A DNA stretch of 64,000 nt from Rhodanobacter sp. A1T4 (GTDB lineage Bacteria; Pseudomonadota; Gammaproteobacteria; Xanthomonadales; Rhodanobacteraceae). A program made the translations under genes and the position numbers. This document shows positions 26,751 to 36,442 of this stretch, piece after piece. The DNA is taken from assembly GCF_014207185.1 (NCBI RefSeq), contig NZ_JACHCP010000005.1, forward strand, positions 62,001-126,000. The letters are read 5' to 3'. Under the pieces are notes generated by a model. It was not told the DNA's origin and did no database searches. It saw nothing but the letters and a program-made list of their open reading frames with translations. How positions within the stretch are numbered: the first letter of the stretch is position 1; the number at the start of each line of letters is the position of its first letter.

Positions 26751-27995
26751 TCAACTCTGAATGTAGTTAAACAGACTCAATCCCTGCACCTTGGCGAACA
26801 CCTGTTGCGAAGCCTGTAATGCCGTCGACTGCAACGAAAGATTGCTGATCGCCGTCGCCATATCCACGTTCTGCACATCCGACAATGCGCTCTGATAGGT
26901 CACGCTCAAATCCGAATAGCTCGACTGCTGCTGCTGCAGGGTATCGATACGGCTTCCCACCGATACCTGCGTATTGGAAACGCTGGTCATCGCCTGGTTC
27001 AGCGATTCGAGTTGCCGGTTGAGGGTATTGTTCAGTGACGTCGAGTTGGCGTTACCGCTTTGCAGCGCGGTGATCATGTTGTTGAGCGTGGTGAACACGT
27101 TTTGCGTGTTCTGGGCCGTATCGGCATTCACGCTGACCGTGTCGCCGGCGGCGGGGGAGCCGCTCATCGTCACCGACAAGCCGTCGAACGTGATGCTGCC
27201 GCCGTCCTGGTACGTGCCGGTGATGGGATTGCCATTGGCATCGTTGACCGGATTGCCGTTGGCGTCGGTCACCGCGTAGGTACCGTTGGCGCCAAAAGTG
27301 ATGGTGTCGTTGACCGGACCCGATGCATTCGCAGCGGTCCATGCGGTGGTGTCGGTGACACTGTTGGCGCCCACGACAAGCGTGCCGGTATTGCCGCTGC
27401 CGGCGCTGGCCACGAAAGAGCCGTTGCCGGCAGGTATGTCCATGAACACCGAACTGCCCGGATCGGAATTGGCCACCTGCAGGCCCTGCCCGATCGCCGT
27501 GAGCGACTGCTGATTATTGCCGGCGTAGGTCACCGATCCGGAGCTGCTCTGCACGAATGGCGTAGCGGTGGTGCTAGTGCCGGCAAAGAGAGGTGAACCG
27601 TTGCCGTCGGTGGTGTTGGCCAACTGCACCAGCTGATCGCGCAGCTGCGTCAGCTGCGTCGCCATGTTGCTCAGGTCGCTGGAGGACAAGGAGCTATTGA
27701 TGGCGCTCAGACCGATGTCGTTGGCGCTGTTGAGCAAATTGGTCACTGAGCTGAGTGCCGACGTTTCGGTCGACAAACGCGTGTTGGCGGCGGTGATGTT
27801 GTTGGTATAACCGGTGTTTTCGGCCAGTACGTGATTGAGGCTGACCACCTGCGCCGCACCGGTAGGATCGTCGGACGGCACGCTGATGCGCAAGCCCGTG
27901 CTCACCTGATTCTGCGTGTTGGACAGCTCGCCCTCCTGGTTGAGCATCGTCGTCACGGATTGCTGGTACATCCAGCTGGTTGAGATGCGCATCAT
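26751..27995 (-). CDS. flgL: FlgL, hook-filament junction protein (HAP3)
   Basis: A 414-residue protein with flagellin-like ends (MMRISTSWMYQQSVTTMLNQ; SLQSTALQASQQVFAKVQGL). Its variable middle holds a beta-rich module (DTITFGANGTYAVTD, SGSPAAGDTVSV) that resembles one in the FlgK of this strain. A short internal repeat encodes DANGNPVNDANGNP. It starts two bases after the flgK stop and is the last gene of the flgB-L operon. The 190 bases between it and the convergent glycosyltransferase gene hold nothing clear. Confidence 0.94.
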   Translation of the reverse strand: MMRISTSWMYQQSVTTMLNQEGELSNTQNQVSTGLRISVPSDDPTGAAQVVSLNHVLAENTGYTNNITAANTRLSTETSALSSVTNLLNSANDIGLSAINSSLSSSDLSNMATQLTQLRDQLVQLANTTDGNGSPLFAGTSTTATPFVQSSSGSVTYAGNNQQSLTAIGQGLQVANSDPGSSVFMDIPAGNGSFVASAGSGNTGTLVVGANSVTDTTAWTAANASGPVNDTITFGANGTYAVTDANGNPVNDANGNPITGTYQDGGSITFDGLSVTMSGSPAAGDTVSVNADTAQNTQNVFTTLNNMITALQSGNANSTSLNNTLNRQLESLNQAMTSVSNTQVSVGSRIDTLQQQQSSYSDLSVTYQSALSDVQNVDMATAISNLSLQSTALQASQQVFAKVQGLSLFNYIQS

Positions 27996-27997
27996 GA

Positions 27998-29893
27998 CTA
28001 GCCGTCCTGTATCGCGGTGATCAGACTGGTGAATAGTTGCTGCGCGGTCGAGATCACCTGCGCCGACGCTTGATAGGCCTGCTGGAACTGCACCAGATTC
28101 GCCGCCTCCTGATTGAGGTTGACGCCGGCAAGACTCTGCTGGCTGCTTTCGGCCTGGTTGTAGAGGCTGGTCTGCGTGGTGAGGGCTGCCGTCGCCTGGC
28201 TGCCGGCCGTGCCCACCTGTGCGGTGAGATTGGCGTAGCTGCCGATGACCGAAGTCGTGCCGCCGTCGAGAACCTTGCTATTGGACAGTGCGGCCAGCGA
28301 CAGCGCATTGCTGTTGTCATTGAGCCCGTTGGTATTGGCAGCGATGGCGAATTTATCGCCGCTGGCAGGCGCGCCGCTCAAGCTGAGGCTCCAGCCGTCG
28401 GCGGTAATCGGCTGACCGGCGGTGTAGGTACCGGTTGTGGTGTTACCGCTGCCATCGGTCACCGTATAAGCGCCGCCCGCACCGAACGTGACCGTTGCGC
28501 CCGCGAGCAAGTTGCTGTTCGTCGCGTCGCTTACGCCGATGGAACTGACTTCGCCGGTACCGGTGTTGGCGGTGGCCGCCGTGGCGGTCAGAGCAGCAGC
28601 GGCCGCGATACCGCTGGGATCGGTCATTGTCACGGCGAGACTGGTGGCGGCATTGCGCGTGGGTTCGATCTCGTAGCTATCGCCCGTCTGTGCGGTGCCG
28701 GACACGCTGAAGGTTAGGCCATTAGCGGACAGCGTTCCGTCGGCATTCGCCGTTAGCGCCACGCTCTGGCCAGCGGTCGTACTGAGGCTCCAGCCGTTCG
28801 TGCCGGTGCCGCTGCCGGTGTAACTGAGGATATAGTCAGAGCTGGTGGTCTGGGAGACATCACTGACAGATGCCGTCACCGTCGCCGCCGTAGCGGAGTT
28901 CTTGCTCGAGGGCAGCACGGCCGGCGAACTCACGCTGAAAATCGGCTGGCCCTGCTTGCCGTTGAGATCCAGCCCCTGTGCCTGCTGTGCATTGACGCTG
29001 GTCGCGAGCGCGAGCGCCGACTGACCGAGCTGATTCTGCGCCGGCTCCAACACGGTATTGCGGTAGCTGATCAACGCACCCAGAGAGCCGCCGCTGAGTT
29101 GGGCCGTTACATCGTTACCCGAACTGTCGAAAACGTCTGTACTGGTCGGATCGTACTGATTGGCACCGGAAGACAGATTGTAGGACTGATTGCCGCTGAC
29201 CAGCGTGCCGCCCGCAGAGGTGTAGACGCTTACCGTACCATTGGATTCGGTCACCGCCGATACACCGGTGAGGCCGGACAGCTGCTGCACCAATTGGTCG
29301 CGCTGATCGAGCAAAGTATTCGGATTGCCGCCAAGGCTGGCCTGGCCAATCTGGCCGTTGAGCTGGGCAATCTGCGAGGTAAGCGTGTTGATGCTGGTGA
29401 CGGTGCCGCCGATCTGCGCGTTGACCTGGCTCGATTGCTGGCTCAACTGTTGGCCGAGTGTATTGTACGTCGCCGTCAGCGAGGATGCAGTGCCCAATGC
29501 GGCCTGCCGCGTCGACGCCAGGCTGGGCGAATTGGCGACGCTGCTGAAGCCACTGTAGAAATTGTCCAGCGACGTTTGCAGATTGCCGCTGCTGCTGAAA
29601 GAGCTGTTGAGCGTGCCGGTGAGATTGCTCATCGTGGTCGCGCTCTGCAGGCTGGAGTTGCTGCTCCACAAGGCGCTGGTCAGATATTGGCTGTACGCGC
29701 GCTGCACGGCCGCAACGTTGACGCCGCTACCGACCGTGTAGCGGCCCGTATTCTGCGTAACGCTCTCAACCTGCATCACGCTCTCCTCGCTGTAGCCCGA
29801 GGTGCTGGCATTGGCGATGTTGTTGCTCACGGTACTCAGTGCGACTTGCGCCGCATTCAATCCCGATATCCCAATATTGAGCATGCTAGACAT
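27998..29893 (-). CDS. flgK: FlgK, hook-filament junction protein (HAP1)
   Basis: A 631-residue HAP1 with the N-terminal rod/hook signature NIGISGLNAAQVALSTVSNN and the C-terminal GVNLNQEAANLVQFQQAYQA. A large variable centre carries at least two copies of a beta module ending SGxAxxGDxxxI. FlgK forms the junction between hook and filament. It is 52 bases downstream of flgJ and directly coupled to flgL. Confidence 0.95.
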   Translation of the reverse strand: MSSMLNIGISGLNAAQVALSTVSNNIANASTSGYSEESVMQVESVTQNTGRYTVGSGVNVAAVQRAYSQYLTSALWSSNSSLQSATTMSNLTGTLNSSFSSSGNLQTSLDNFYSGFSSVANSPSLASTRQAALGTASSLTATYNTLGQQLSQQSSQVNAQIGGTVTSINTLTSQIAQLNGQIGQASLGGNPNTLLDQRDQLVQQLSGLTGVSAVTESNGTVSVYTSAGGTLVSGNQSYNLSSGANQYDPTSTDVFDSSGNDVTAQLSGGSLGALISYRNTVLEPAQNQLGQSALALATSVNAQQAQGLDLNGKQGQPIFSVSSPAVLPSSKNSATAATVTASVSDVSQTTSSDYILSYTGSGTGTNGWSLSTTAGQSVALTANADGTLSANGLTFSVSGTAQTGDSYEIEPTRNAATSLAVTMTDPSGIAAAAALTATAATANTGTGEVSSIGVSDATNSNLLAGATVTFGAGGAYTVTDGSGNTTTGTYTAGQPITADGWSLSLSGAPASGDKFAIAANTNGLNDNSNALSLAALSNSKVLDGGTTSVIGSYANLTAQVGTAGSQATAALTTQTSLYNQAESSQQSLAGVNLNQEAANLVQFQQAYQASAQVISTAQQLFTSLITAIQDG

Positions 29894-29945
29894 GAAGCGA
29901 TCCTTGGGTATCTTGTATGGGGTGTGCCAACCTCGTGAGCTGTGC

Positions 29946-30902
29946 TCAGGGTGTCGGCACCGCTGTCACTTTCTTGAGCGCATCCAGCGCCTGACGCATC
30001 ATCGAGCTGTTGGCGATCGTCGCCACTTTCCCGGCGTAATTCGGATCGGTGGCATAACCGCCCTGGATAAGCGCCTGTGCGTAGCCGAGTACGTCGTCGC
30101 CGTGGCCGCGCGCCTGCGCATAGCGCGGGTCGCCGATGATCAGGTCGGCGAAGTCGGCCAGCGAGTCGGCGGTGGAACGATAAGCGCGGAACTGCGCTTG
30201 CTTGCGCACGGCAATGCCGCCTTCGTATTCCACCGTCGGCACGTTCACGCGCGAACCACCCCAGCTGCCGCCGGCCTTGATACCGAACAGGTTGAAGCTG
30301 CTCGTGCCATCCGGATGCGTTGGCATGTGCTTGCCCCATTGCGTTTCGAGCGCCGCCTGCGCCAGCACCGTGCGCAGCGACAGGCCAAGTTCTTTCGCAA
30401 CCACGCTGGCCTGCGGCGCGAGCTGACGTACAAATTCCTCGGCATCGGCCGGCAGCCACGCGGCGATGGCGTGGCCAGCCGAGCGCGTAGCGTCCTCGAT
30501 GCGATGCAGACGATCGCGCCAACCGTCCGCCATGCCGGTGGCATGCGGGTTGGTCGCGTTGGCGCCGGTCGTTTCCTGTGGGCTGTCGTGCTTGCCGAGC
30601 TGACGCATCAACATGTCGGCGATACCCAGCCCCTTGCCGTGCTGCGAAAGATTCAACGACAGCTGCTGATCGAACATGTCGCGCCATTGATCGCCTGCCT
30701 GGCTATCAAACTCCGGGTCGCCGAAGCTGGCATCGCGCATCGACTTCAGCATCATTTCGGTGAACATCGATTCGAATTGCTTGGCGACCGCCGGCAAGGT
30801 CGAGCCGCTGTCGGTCTCTGCCTGATGACGCAGCGCGCTAAACCCGGACAGATCCGTCCAGGTGCTAAGGCTCTGCGAAGCGGCGTCGCCGACGATGGCC
30901 AT
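29946..30902 (-). CDS. flgJ: FlgJ, rod cap and peptidoglycan hydrolase
   Basis: A 318-residue dual-domain FlgJ. The N-terminal rod-binding part contains AKQFESMFTEMMLKSMRDAS and the C-terminal glucosaminidase domain contains LRTVLAQAALETQWGKHMP, with the likely catalytic Glu in ALETQWG, then SFNLFGIKAGGSW. It opens the murein for the rod. It begins directly after the flgI stop with no gap. Confidence 0.96.
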   Translation of the reverse strand: MAIVGDAASQSLSTWTDLSGFSALRHQAETDSGSTLPAVAKQFESMFTEMMLKSMRDASFGDPEFDSQAGDQWRDMFDQQLSLNLSQHGKGLGIADMLMRQLGKHDSPQETTGANATNPHATGMADGWRDRLHRIEDATRSAGHAIAAWLPADAEEFVRQLAPQASVVAKELGLSLRTVLAQAALETQWGKHMPTHPDGTSSFNLFGIKAGGSWGGSRVNVPTVEYEGGIAVRKQAQFRAYRSTADSLADFADLIIGDPRYAQARGHGDDVLGYAQALIQGGYATDPNYAGKVATIANSSMMRQALDALKKVTAVPTP

Positions 30903-32036
30903 TCAGATCACCACCAAGTCCGCATGCAGTGCGCCAGCCTGCTTCAGCGCCTCCAGAATCGAAATCAGATCCGTCGGCGTGGCGCCGACCTGATTCACGG
31001 CGCGTACGATGGAATCCAGGCTCACGCCGGGCCCGAACTTGAACATGTGACCGCCGTCCTGGTTGATCGACACATTGCTGTTGGGCACTACGGTGGTCTG
31101 TCCTTTACTAAAAGGCGCCGGCTGGCTGACCTGCGGCTGTTCGCTGATCGTGACCTGGATCGAACCGTGCGCGACAGCCGCCGCCGTGACGCGCACATCC
31201 GAACCGATCACCACCGTGCCGGTACGCGAGTTGACGACGACGCGCGCTGGCGCATCGCCCGTCTGCACATCGAGCGACTCGATGGCGCCGAGCCACGCGA
31301 CTTTTTCGCTCGGGTCGACCGGACCCCGTACCGACACCGAACCGCCATCGAGCGCGCGCGCCGTGCCACCGCCATAGAGCCGATTGATGGCGTCGGCGAT
31401 ATGACCGGCCGTCGTGTAGTCGGCGGTATCGAGGTTCAGCACCAGATCGCCGCCGCCGCTGAACGAAGACGACACGGCGCGCTCGACCGAGGCGCCGTTT
31501 GGAATGCGGCCGCTGGCGGAAATGTTGATCTGCACGCTGGAACCGCTTTTACCCGTTGCGCTGACGCCACCGACCACGACGCTGCCCTGCGCCACCGCAT
31601 AGACATTGCCGTCTGCGCCGCGCAGCGGCGACATCAGCAGCTCGCCGCCGCGAATGCTCTTGGCATTGCCGATCGAGGCAACCGTCACATCGATGACTTC
31701 ACCGGGCTTGGCGAAAGGCGGAAGCTCGGCGGTAATCGTTACGGCGGCCGTGTTTTTCAGCTGCGGTTGCGTCCCCGTGGCCGGCACCGACACGCCGAAC
31801 TGCTTGAGCATGTTTTCCAGGCTTTGCGTGGTGAACGGCGCCTGCGTGGTCTGGTCGCCGGTGCCGTCCAGACCCACCACCAGGCCATAGCCGACCAGCT
31901 GATTGCTGCGCACGCCGGCAACCTGCACGAGATCGCGAATCTTGTCCGCACTCGCCGTCGGCGCAAAACCCACCGCGGTGACGATCACGGCAACGATGCC
32001 AACGATCGAGAGAGGTTTGCGCGATCGCGTATTCAT
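30903..32036 (-). CDS. flgI: FlgI, flagellar P-ring protein
   Basis: A 377-residue P-ring protein with a Sec signal ([19 protein letters not shown] ... PTASA before DKIRDLVQ) and the conserved [20 protein letters not shown]. It forms the periplasmic bushing. The frame opens at 32051, but the ATG at 32036 overlaps the flgH stop as TGATG and leaves a normal signal peptide. Confidence 0.96.
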   Translation of the reverse strand: MNTRSRKPLSIVGIVAVIVTAVGFAPTASADKIRDLVQVAGVRSNQLVGYGLVVGLDGTGDQTTQAPFTTQSLENMLKQFGVSVPATGTQPQLKNTAAVTITAELPPFAKPGEVIDVTVASIGNAKSIRGGELLMSPLRGADGNVYAVAQGSVVVGGVSATGKSGSSVQINISASGRIPNGASVERAVSSSFSGGGDLVLNLDTADYTTAGHIADAINRLYGGGTARALDGGSVSVRGPVDPSEKVAWLGAIESLDVQTGDAPARVVVNSRTGTVVIGSDVRVTAAAVAHGSIQVTISEQPQVSQPAPFSKGQTTVVPNSNVSINQDGGHMFKFGPGVSLDSIVRAVNQVGATPTDLISILEALKQAGALHADLVVI

Positions 32037-32746
32037 CAGAAGGGCATCCACTTGGAGTTGAAGAACTTCGCCAGCCAGCCTTGCGTATTGGCGCTATCAA
32101 GCGTGCCGCGACCGGCATAAGTGATGTGCGCGTCGGCCACGCGTGTGGAGTCGACCGAGTTGTCCTGGCCGATATCCTGCGCGCGCACGATGCCGGAAAT
32201 CCGGATCAGCTCCTGACCCTGATTGATGGTCAGCCACTTCTCTCCGCGTACCAACAAGTTGCTGTTGGAAAGACGCTGCGCCACCGTGACGGTGAGCTGA
32301 CCATTCAACTGATTGCTCTGCGTGCTGCTGCCCGCGCCGTCGAAGCTGTTGGCGGTCGTGAGCGCCGAGTTCGCGGCGGCACCGCCGCCGACGCTGAGTG
32401 AATGACCGAGAATTTCCGGAGCAGCCGCGTTGACCTTGTCGCTCTTGCTGGTGGTGGTTTCGGATTTCTTGCTCGCCTGCATCGCTTCGACCAGGTTTAT
32501 GGTCAGGATGTCACCGATGCGATGCGCCCGTGCATCGTTGAACAACTCCATGTTCTGCATGTCGTGATAGATCGAGCCATTGGCCTGGGGCTGCACCGCC
32601 GGCTCGACCGGAGCGGTCGCCGCCCACTCGGCATCCTCCTGCTTCTGGCGATCTTGCACGGCGGCGCAACCGGCAAGCGCGACCCATAGCAGCGAGACCA
32701 CTACGGTACGCATGGCGAAGGAAAGGGATGAGGAACGAGCGGCCAT
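32036..32746 (-). CDS. flgH: FlgH, flagellar L-ring lipoprotein
   Basis: An outer-membrane lipoprotein with lipobox LAGC ([20 protein letters not shown]) and the FlgH core [20 protein letters not shown], then [20 protein letters not shown]. The start is unclear. A GTG/ATG pair at 32866/32863 has GGGGAC upstream, 13 bases after flgG, but would put about 50 Arg-rich residues before the signal peptide. ATGs at 32746 and 32713 give a normal lipoprotein signal but lack a ribosome site. I use 32746 as a compromise. Confidence 0.85.
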   Translation of the reverse strand: MAARSSSLSFAMRTVVVSLLWVALAGCAAVQDRQKQEDAEWAATAPVEPAVQPQANGSIYHDMQNMELFNDARAHRIGDILTINLVEAMQASKKSETTTSKSDKVNAAAPEILGHSLSVGGGAAANSALTTANSFDGAGSSTQSNQLNGQLTVTVAQRLSNSNLLVRGEKWLTINQGQELIRISGIVRAQDIGQDNSVDSTRVADAHITYAGRGTLDSANTQGWLAKFFNSKWMPF

Positions 32747-32876
32747 AGCGCAAGGCCACGGACTCGCGGCACTTGATCGGGATCGTGTCCGCGCTGCTCG
32801 CCGTTCGCCGGTTGATAAGTCGGCGGCACTCGTTGACTGCACCGCCATAGCATGCTTTTTCATCACGTCCCCGCGA

Positions 32877-33662
32877 TCAGGTCTTGTTGATGACGAACTG
32901 CAACATGTCGTCCACGGCGCTGATCGATTTGGAATTCATCTCGTAGGTGCGCTGGGCTTCGATCATGTTGACCATTTCGGCCACCACGTTGGTATTGGAC
33001 GATTCGAGCGAACCCTGTGCCACCGTGCCCATGCCGTTGACGCCTGGCTGGCCGGTTTGGGCGGTGCCGCTCGATTCGGTTTCGAGGTAAAGGTTCTGCC
33101 CCATGGCCTGCAGGCCGGCCGGGTTGACGAAGTTGGCCAACTGCAACACACCGAGCGTCGTCGGCGCGGTCGAGCCGTTGCTGGTGGCGCTGACGGTGCC
33201 GTCGGTACCGATGGTGACGCTGTTGACGTTGGCCGGCAGCGTAATCGCAGGCACCATCGGATAACCGTCTGCGGTGACGATCTGGCCGGTGGCATCTTCA
33301 TGCAGCGAACCGTCTCGCGTGTAGGCGACCGTGCCGTCGGGCAGGCTCACTTGCAGAAAACCGTTGCCCTGGATCGCCACGTCCAGCGAGTTGCCGGTCT
33401 GCGTGACCGCGCCCTGGGTAAACAGTTTTTCGCTGCCGACGACCTTTACGCCGGTGCCGAGCAACAAGCCCGACGGCGACTGCGTCTGCTCGGTGGTCTG
33501 GCCGCCGGGCTGCCCTTCGTTCTGGTACATCAGATCCTGAAACGAGGCACGCGAGGTTTTGAAGCCGGTCGTGCTCGCGTTCGCCAGGTTGTTGGAAATG
33601 ACGTCCATCTGCGTCTGCTGCGCATCCAGCCCGGTCTTGGCAATCCACAGTGAGGAAAACAT
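32877..33662 (-). CDS. flgG: FlgG, distal rod protein
   Basis: A 261-residue distal rod protein starting MFSSLWIAKTGLDAQQTQMD, with the rod/hook motif VISNNLANASTTGFK and the C-terminal SLESSNTNVVAEMVNMIEAQ. It forms the driveshaft through the P and L rings. It lies 36 bases after flgF. Confidence 0.96.
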   Translation of the reverse strand: MFSSLWIAKTGLDAQQTQMDVISNNLANASTTGFKTSRASFQDLMYQNEGQPGGQTTEQTQSPSGLLLGTGVKVVGSEKLFTQGAVTQTGNSLDVAIQGNGFLQVSLPDGTVAYTRDGSLHEDATGQIVTADGYPMVPAITLPANVNSVTIGTDGTVSATSNGSTAPTTLGVLQLANFVNPAGLQAMGQNLYLETESSGTAQTGQPGVNGMGTVAQGSLESSNTNVVAEMVNMIEAQRTYEMNSKSISAVDDMLQFVINKT

Positions 33663-33698
33663 CGCTTACTCCAAGTTCATGAAGATTGTCGTGCCGAC

Positions 33699-34439
33699 TT
33701 AGTTGGTCTGCAGCAGTTTGGTGCTGTCGTCCGCATCGTCTTCGGCGGTCTTGATCGAGCGCACCTGCATTTCGTACTGGCGCGACAGAGAAATCATTTT
33801 CACCAGCTCGGACGATGTATTGACGTTGCTGGCTTCCAGCGCACCGGAGGTCACCGTCACGGTGCTGTCGGCATCGGCCTGGCTGCCATCGTTGTTACGC
33901 ATCAGGCCATCGGCGCCTTCGGTCATCTGCGAGGGATCGGGATTGACCAACTTCAGCTGACCTACCGCGGCAATCGTGTCGGGGCTTTGACCCATCGGCA
34001 CCGTGGAGATCGTGCCGTCGCTGCCGACGCTGATGCTGGAGCTGTCCGGAATCGTGATCGGACCTGCCGAACCCATCACCGGGTTGCCACGACTATCGGT
34101 GAGGCTGCCGTCGGCACCGATCTGCAAATTGCCGGCGCGCGTATAGGCCTCGCTGCCGTCGGCCGCCTGCACCGCAATCCAGCCCGGACCGTTCACGGCG
34201 ACGTCGAGCGGCCGACCGGTGCTCTGGATCGAACCCTGCGAGTTGTCTTCACCGACGCCCTGCGCCACGGCATTGATGCGGGTATTCGCACCTTGTCCGA
34301 GTACGGGGAGGCTTTGAAACGCGCTGAGCTCGCCTTTGAAACCGACGGTGGATGCGTTGGCCAGATTGTGGCTGACGGCATCCTGCGCACGCATCGTCTG
34401 CGTGGCACCGGTCATGGCAATGTAAACGGAACGATCCAT
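33699..34439 (-). CDS. flgF: FlgF, proximal rod protein
   Basis: A 246-residue rod protein starting MDRSVYIAMTGATQTMRAQD, with the rod motif VSHNLANASTVGFKGELSAF and the C-terminal ALEASNVNTSSELVKMISLS. It is a proximal rod subunit and lies nine bases after flgE. Confidence 0.95.
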   Translation of the reverse strand: MDRSVYIAMTGATQTMRAQDAVSHNLANASTVGFKGELSAFQSLPVLGQGANTRINAVAQGVGEDNSQGSIQSTGRPLDVAVNGPGWIAVQAADGSEAYTRAGNLQIGADGSLTDSRGNPVMGSAGPITIPDSSSISVGSDGTISTVPMGQSPDTIAAVGQLKLVNPDPSQMTEGADGLMRNNDGSQADADSTVTVTSGALEASNVNTSSELVKMISLSRQYEMQVRSIKTAEDDADDSTKLLQTN

Positions 34440-34448
34440 GGCAGGCGA

Positions 34449-35672
34449 TTAGCGGTCGACTGCCTGGAACAGCGTCTGCGACAACGAATTGACCGTGCCG
34501 AGCATCTGCGAATTGGCCTCGTAGTTCTGCTGTGCCTGAATCATGTCGACCAGCTGGGCCGTGGTGTCGGAAGTATTGGAGGTTTCCAGCTCGCCTTGTT
34601 CGATGTTGCCGAACTGACCGGTGGCAGCCGAACCCAAGATCGGCGATCCGGACGTCGTGGTCGCCACCCAGCTCGTATTGCCGACCTGGCTGAGGCCCTG
34701 CAGATCGGAGAAGTTGGCTACCGCGACCTGACCCAGCTGCGTGGTCTGGTTATTGGAGTAATACGCCGTGACGATACCGCTATTGTCGATCTGTACGTTT
34801 GACAGAATGCCGGCCTCGTAGCCGTTCTGCGCGACCGTACCGGTGGAATAAGCCGTACCGAACTGGGTGGTGCCGGCGAGGTTGACCGACATCGTGGTGG
34901 GGAATGTCGCACCATTGGTCGGCTGGGTCGGCGTGAAGACCAGTGAGCCATTGGCCGGCGTGGTCAGCGTGCCGGAGGTATTGAACGCCAGCGCCTGCGT
35001 GCCGGCACTCTGTCCGTCGATATAAAGACTGGCGTTCCACGTGTTGTTGCCGGTCTTGGCATAGTAGATCGTCGCCGCGTGAGAGCCGCCCTGCGAGTCG
35101 TACACGGTCAGCGCGGTGGAGTTGTTGTAGCTGTTCGCATCGGTCGGACTGATGGGGGTGTCGACCGGCACCGTGGCGCCGGACGGCAGATTGGAGTTGA
35201 CCGTGATCGTACTTGTCGGTGTCGCCGCGCTTTGCGCCGTATTCAACTGCAGGTTGGTCAGCGTACTGGTGTTGAAACCGCCCGCGCCATTGGGCGGATA
35301 AACCTGCAGGTTGGCGCCCTCCGCCGTGGTGACGTAACCATTGGCGTTTTCCTGGAACGCGCCGTTGCGCGTGTACTGGTTGCCGCTGCCGTTGTTGACG
35401 ACGAAGAACCCGTTGCCACTGATCGCCAGATCAAGGCTGCCGTTGGTGGTTTCCAGATCGCCCTGCGAAAACTGCTGCGCCACGTCGGTGAGTTCCGCGC
35501 CGCTGCCAACCGCCGTCGAACTGAGGTTAAGGCCGGTGACGGCGTAGACCTCGGCGAATTCAGCACGCGATCCCTTGAAGCCAACCGTGCCTGCGTTGGC
35601 GATGTTATTGGAAATGACGTTCAACTCGGACTGGGCCGCGTTGATGCCACTAAGCGCCTGATTGAGAGCCAT
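34449..35672 (-). CDS. flgE: FlgE, hook protein
   Basis: A 407-residue hook protein with the N-terminal ALSGINAAQSELNVISNNIA, then NAGTVGFKGSRAEFAEVYA, and the C-terminal QGELETSNTSDTTAQLVDMI. The centre is Asn/Thr/Ser-rich as in hook domains D1 and D2. It follows flgD after 58 bases. No separate promoter was found in that gap. Confidence 0.96.
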   Translation of the reverse strand: MALNQALSGINAAQSELNVISNNIANAGTVGFKGSRAEFAEVYAVTGLNLSSTAVGSGAELTDVAQQFSQGDLETTNGSLDLAISGNGFFVVNNGSGNQYTRNGAFQENANGYVTTAEGANLQVYPPNGAGGFNTSTLTNLQLNTAQSAATPTSTITVNSNLPSGATVPVDTPISPTDANSYNNSTALTVYDSQGGSHAATIYYAKTGNNTWNASLYIDGQSAGTQALAFNTSGTLTTPANGSLVFTPTQPTNGATFPTTMSVNLAGTTQFGTAYSTGTVAQNGYEAGILSNVQIDNSGIVTAYYSNNQTTQLGQVAVANFSDLQGLSQVGNTSWVATTTSGSPILGSAATGQFGNIEQGELETSNTSDTTAQLVDMIQAQQNYEANSQMLGTVNSLSQTLFQAVDR

Positions 35673-35730
35673 GCTGTATCCCCTTGTGCCTGATAAAGGT
35701 GAATGTGTTTCGTTGCTTGAAGTGCAACGA

Positions 35731-36426
35731 TCAGTTGATCTGGGCGACCTGGCTTAGCGGCACACCGCCGACACCCGCCACTTGCAAATAAGTGCCCGTG
35801 CTGGAGCCGCCATAGCCGACCCCGGTTACGGAGCCAGCGGCGTAAGTGCTGAGCGCGGCGCTGTTGCCGCCGTTGTTGGCGCTGATGCTGTACGTACCGC
35901 TCGCGACGGTCTGGCCGTTATTGTTCGTACCATCCCAACTGAACGCCGACAGGCCGGCCTGCTGCGTGCCTAGATCGAGCGTCTTGATGGTATTGCCGCT
36001 GGAATCTTTGATCGACACCACGACATCGCCCGCCGTCGGCACATTCACGCCGCCACTGACAGCGCTACCGCTGTAAGCCAGTGCGTCAGAGGGCACGAGC
36101 ACCTGGCGTCCAACCAGATTGGCCGAGCTCAGCACCTGCGAAGTCTGGATGCCGCTGCTGACATTGCTGCTCAAACTCTGCAGATTGGTGTCGATATCCT
36201 GCTGGGTGGAAAGCTGACTGAACTGCGCCAGCTCCGACGCAAACTGCGAGTTGTCCATCGGCTGCGTCGGATCCTGCGACTGCAGCTGTGTGGTCATCAA
36301 CTTTAGAAAATCAGCCTGCGTCATCGTCGAACCCGTCGGCGTACTGGTGACGGTGCTGCCGGTGAGGCTCAGGCCTGAGGCCGAGTACGAGTAACTGCTG
36401 GTTGAACTGCTGAGTATGGCGGACAC
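35731..36426 (-). CDS. flgD: FlgD, hook-cap scaffold protein
   Basis: A 231-residue hook cap with the FlgD core QADFLKLMTTQLQSQDPTQP, then MDNSQFASELAQFSQLSTQQ, and a C-terminal FlgD Ig/Tudor region (NNGQTVASGTYSISA). The start is a GTG at 36426 with AAGGAG six bases upstream. An upstream ATG at 36459 would overlap flgC by 17 bases and lacks this support. Confidence 0.94.
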   Translation of the reverse strand: MSAILSSSTSSYSYSASGLSLTGSTVTSTPTGSTMTQADFLKLMTTQLQSQDPTQPMDNSQFASELAQFSQLSTQQDIDTNLQSLSSNVSSGIQTSQVLSSANLVGRQVLVPSDALAYSGSAVSGGVNVPTAGDVVVSIKDSSGNTIKTLDLGTQQAGLSAFSWDGTNNNGQTVASGTYSISANNGGNSAALSTYAAGSVTGVGYGGSSTGTYLQVAGVGGVPLSQVAQIN

Positions 36427-36442
36427 GGGATACTCCTTCGGA

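Noticed and set aside
29894-29945. TGGCACAC motif upstream of flgJ/flgK as a sigma54 site
   Set aside because: The -24 half is good, but the base pair ten positions on is AC instead of GC, so the spacing and -12 element fail.
29802-32120. 772-residue plus-strand open frame
   Set aside because: It lies opposite flgJ, flgI and flgK, whose products are clearly recognisable; the Arg/His-rich translation is a shadow of high-GC codon use.
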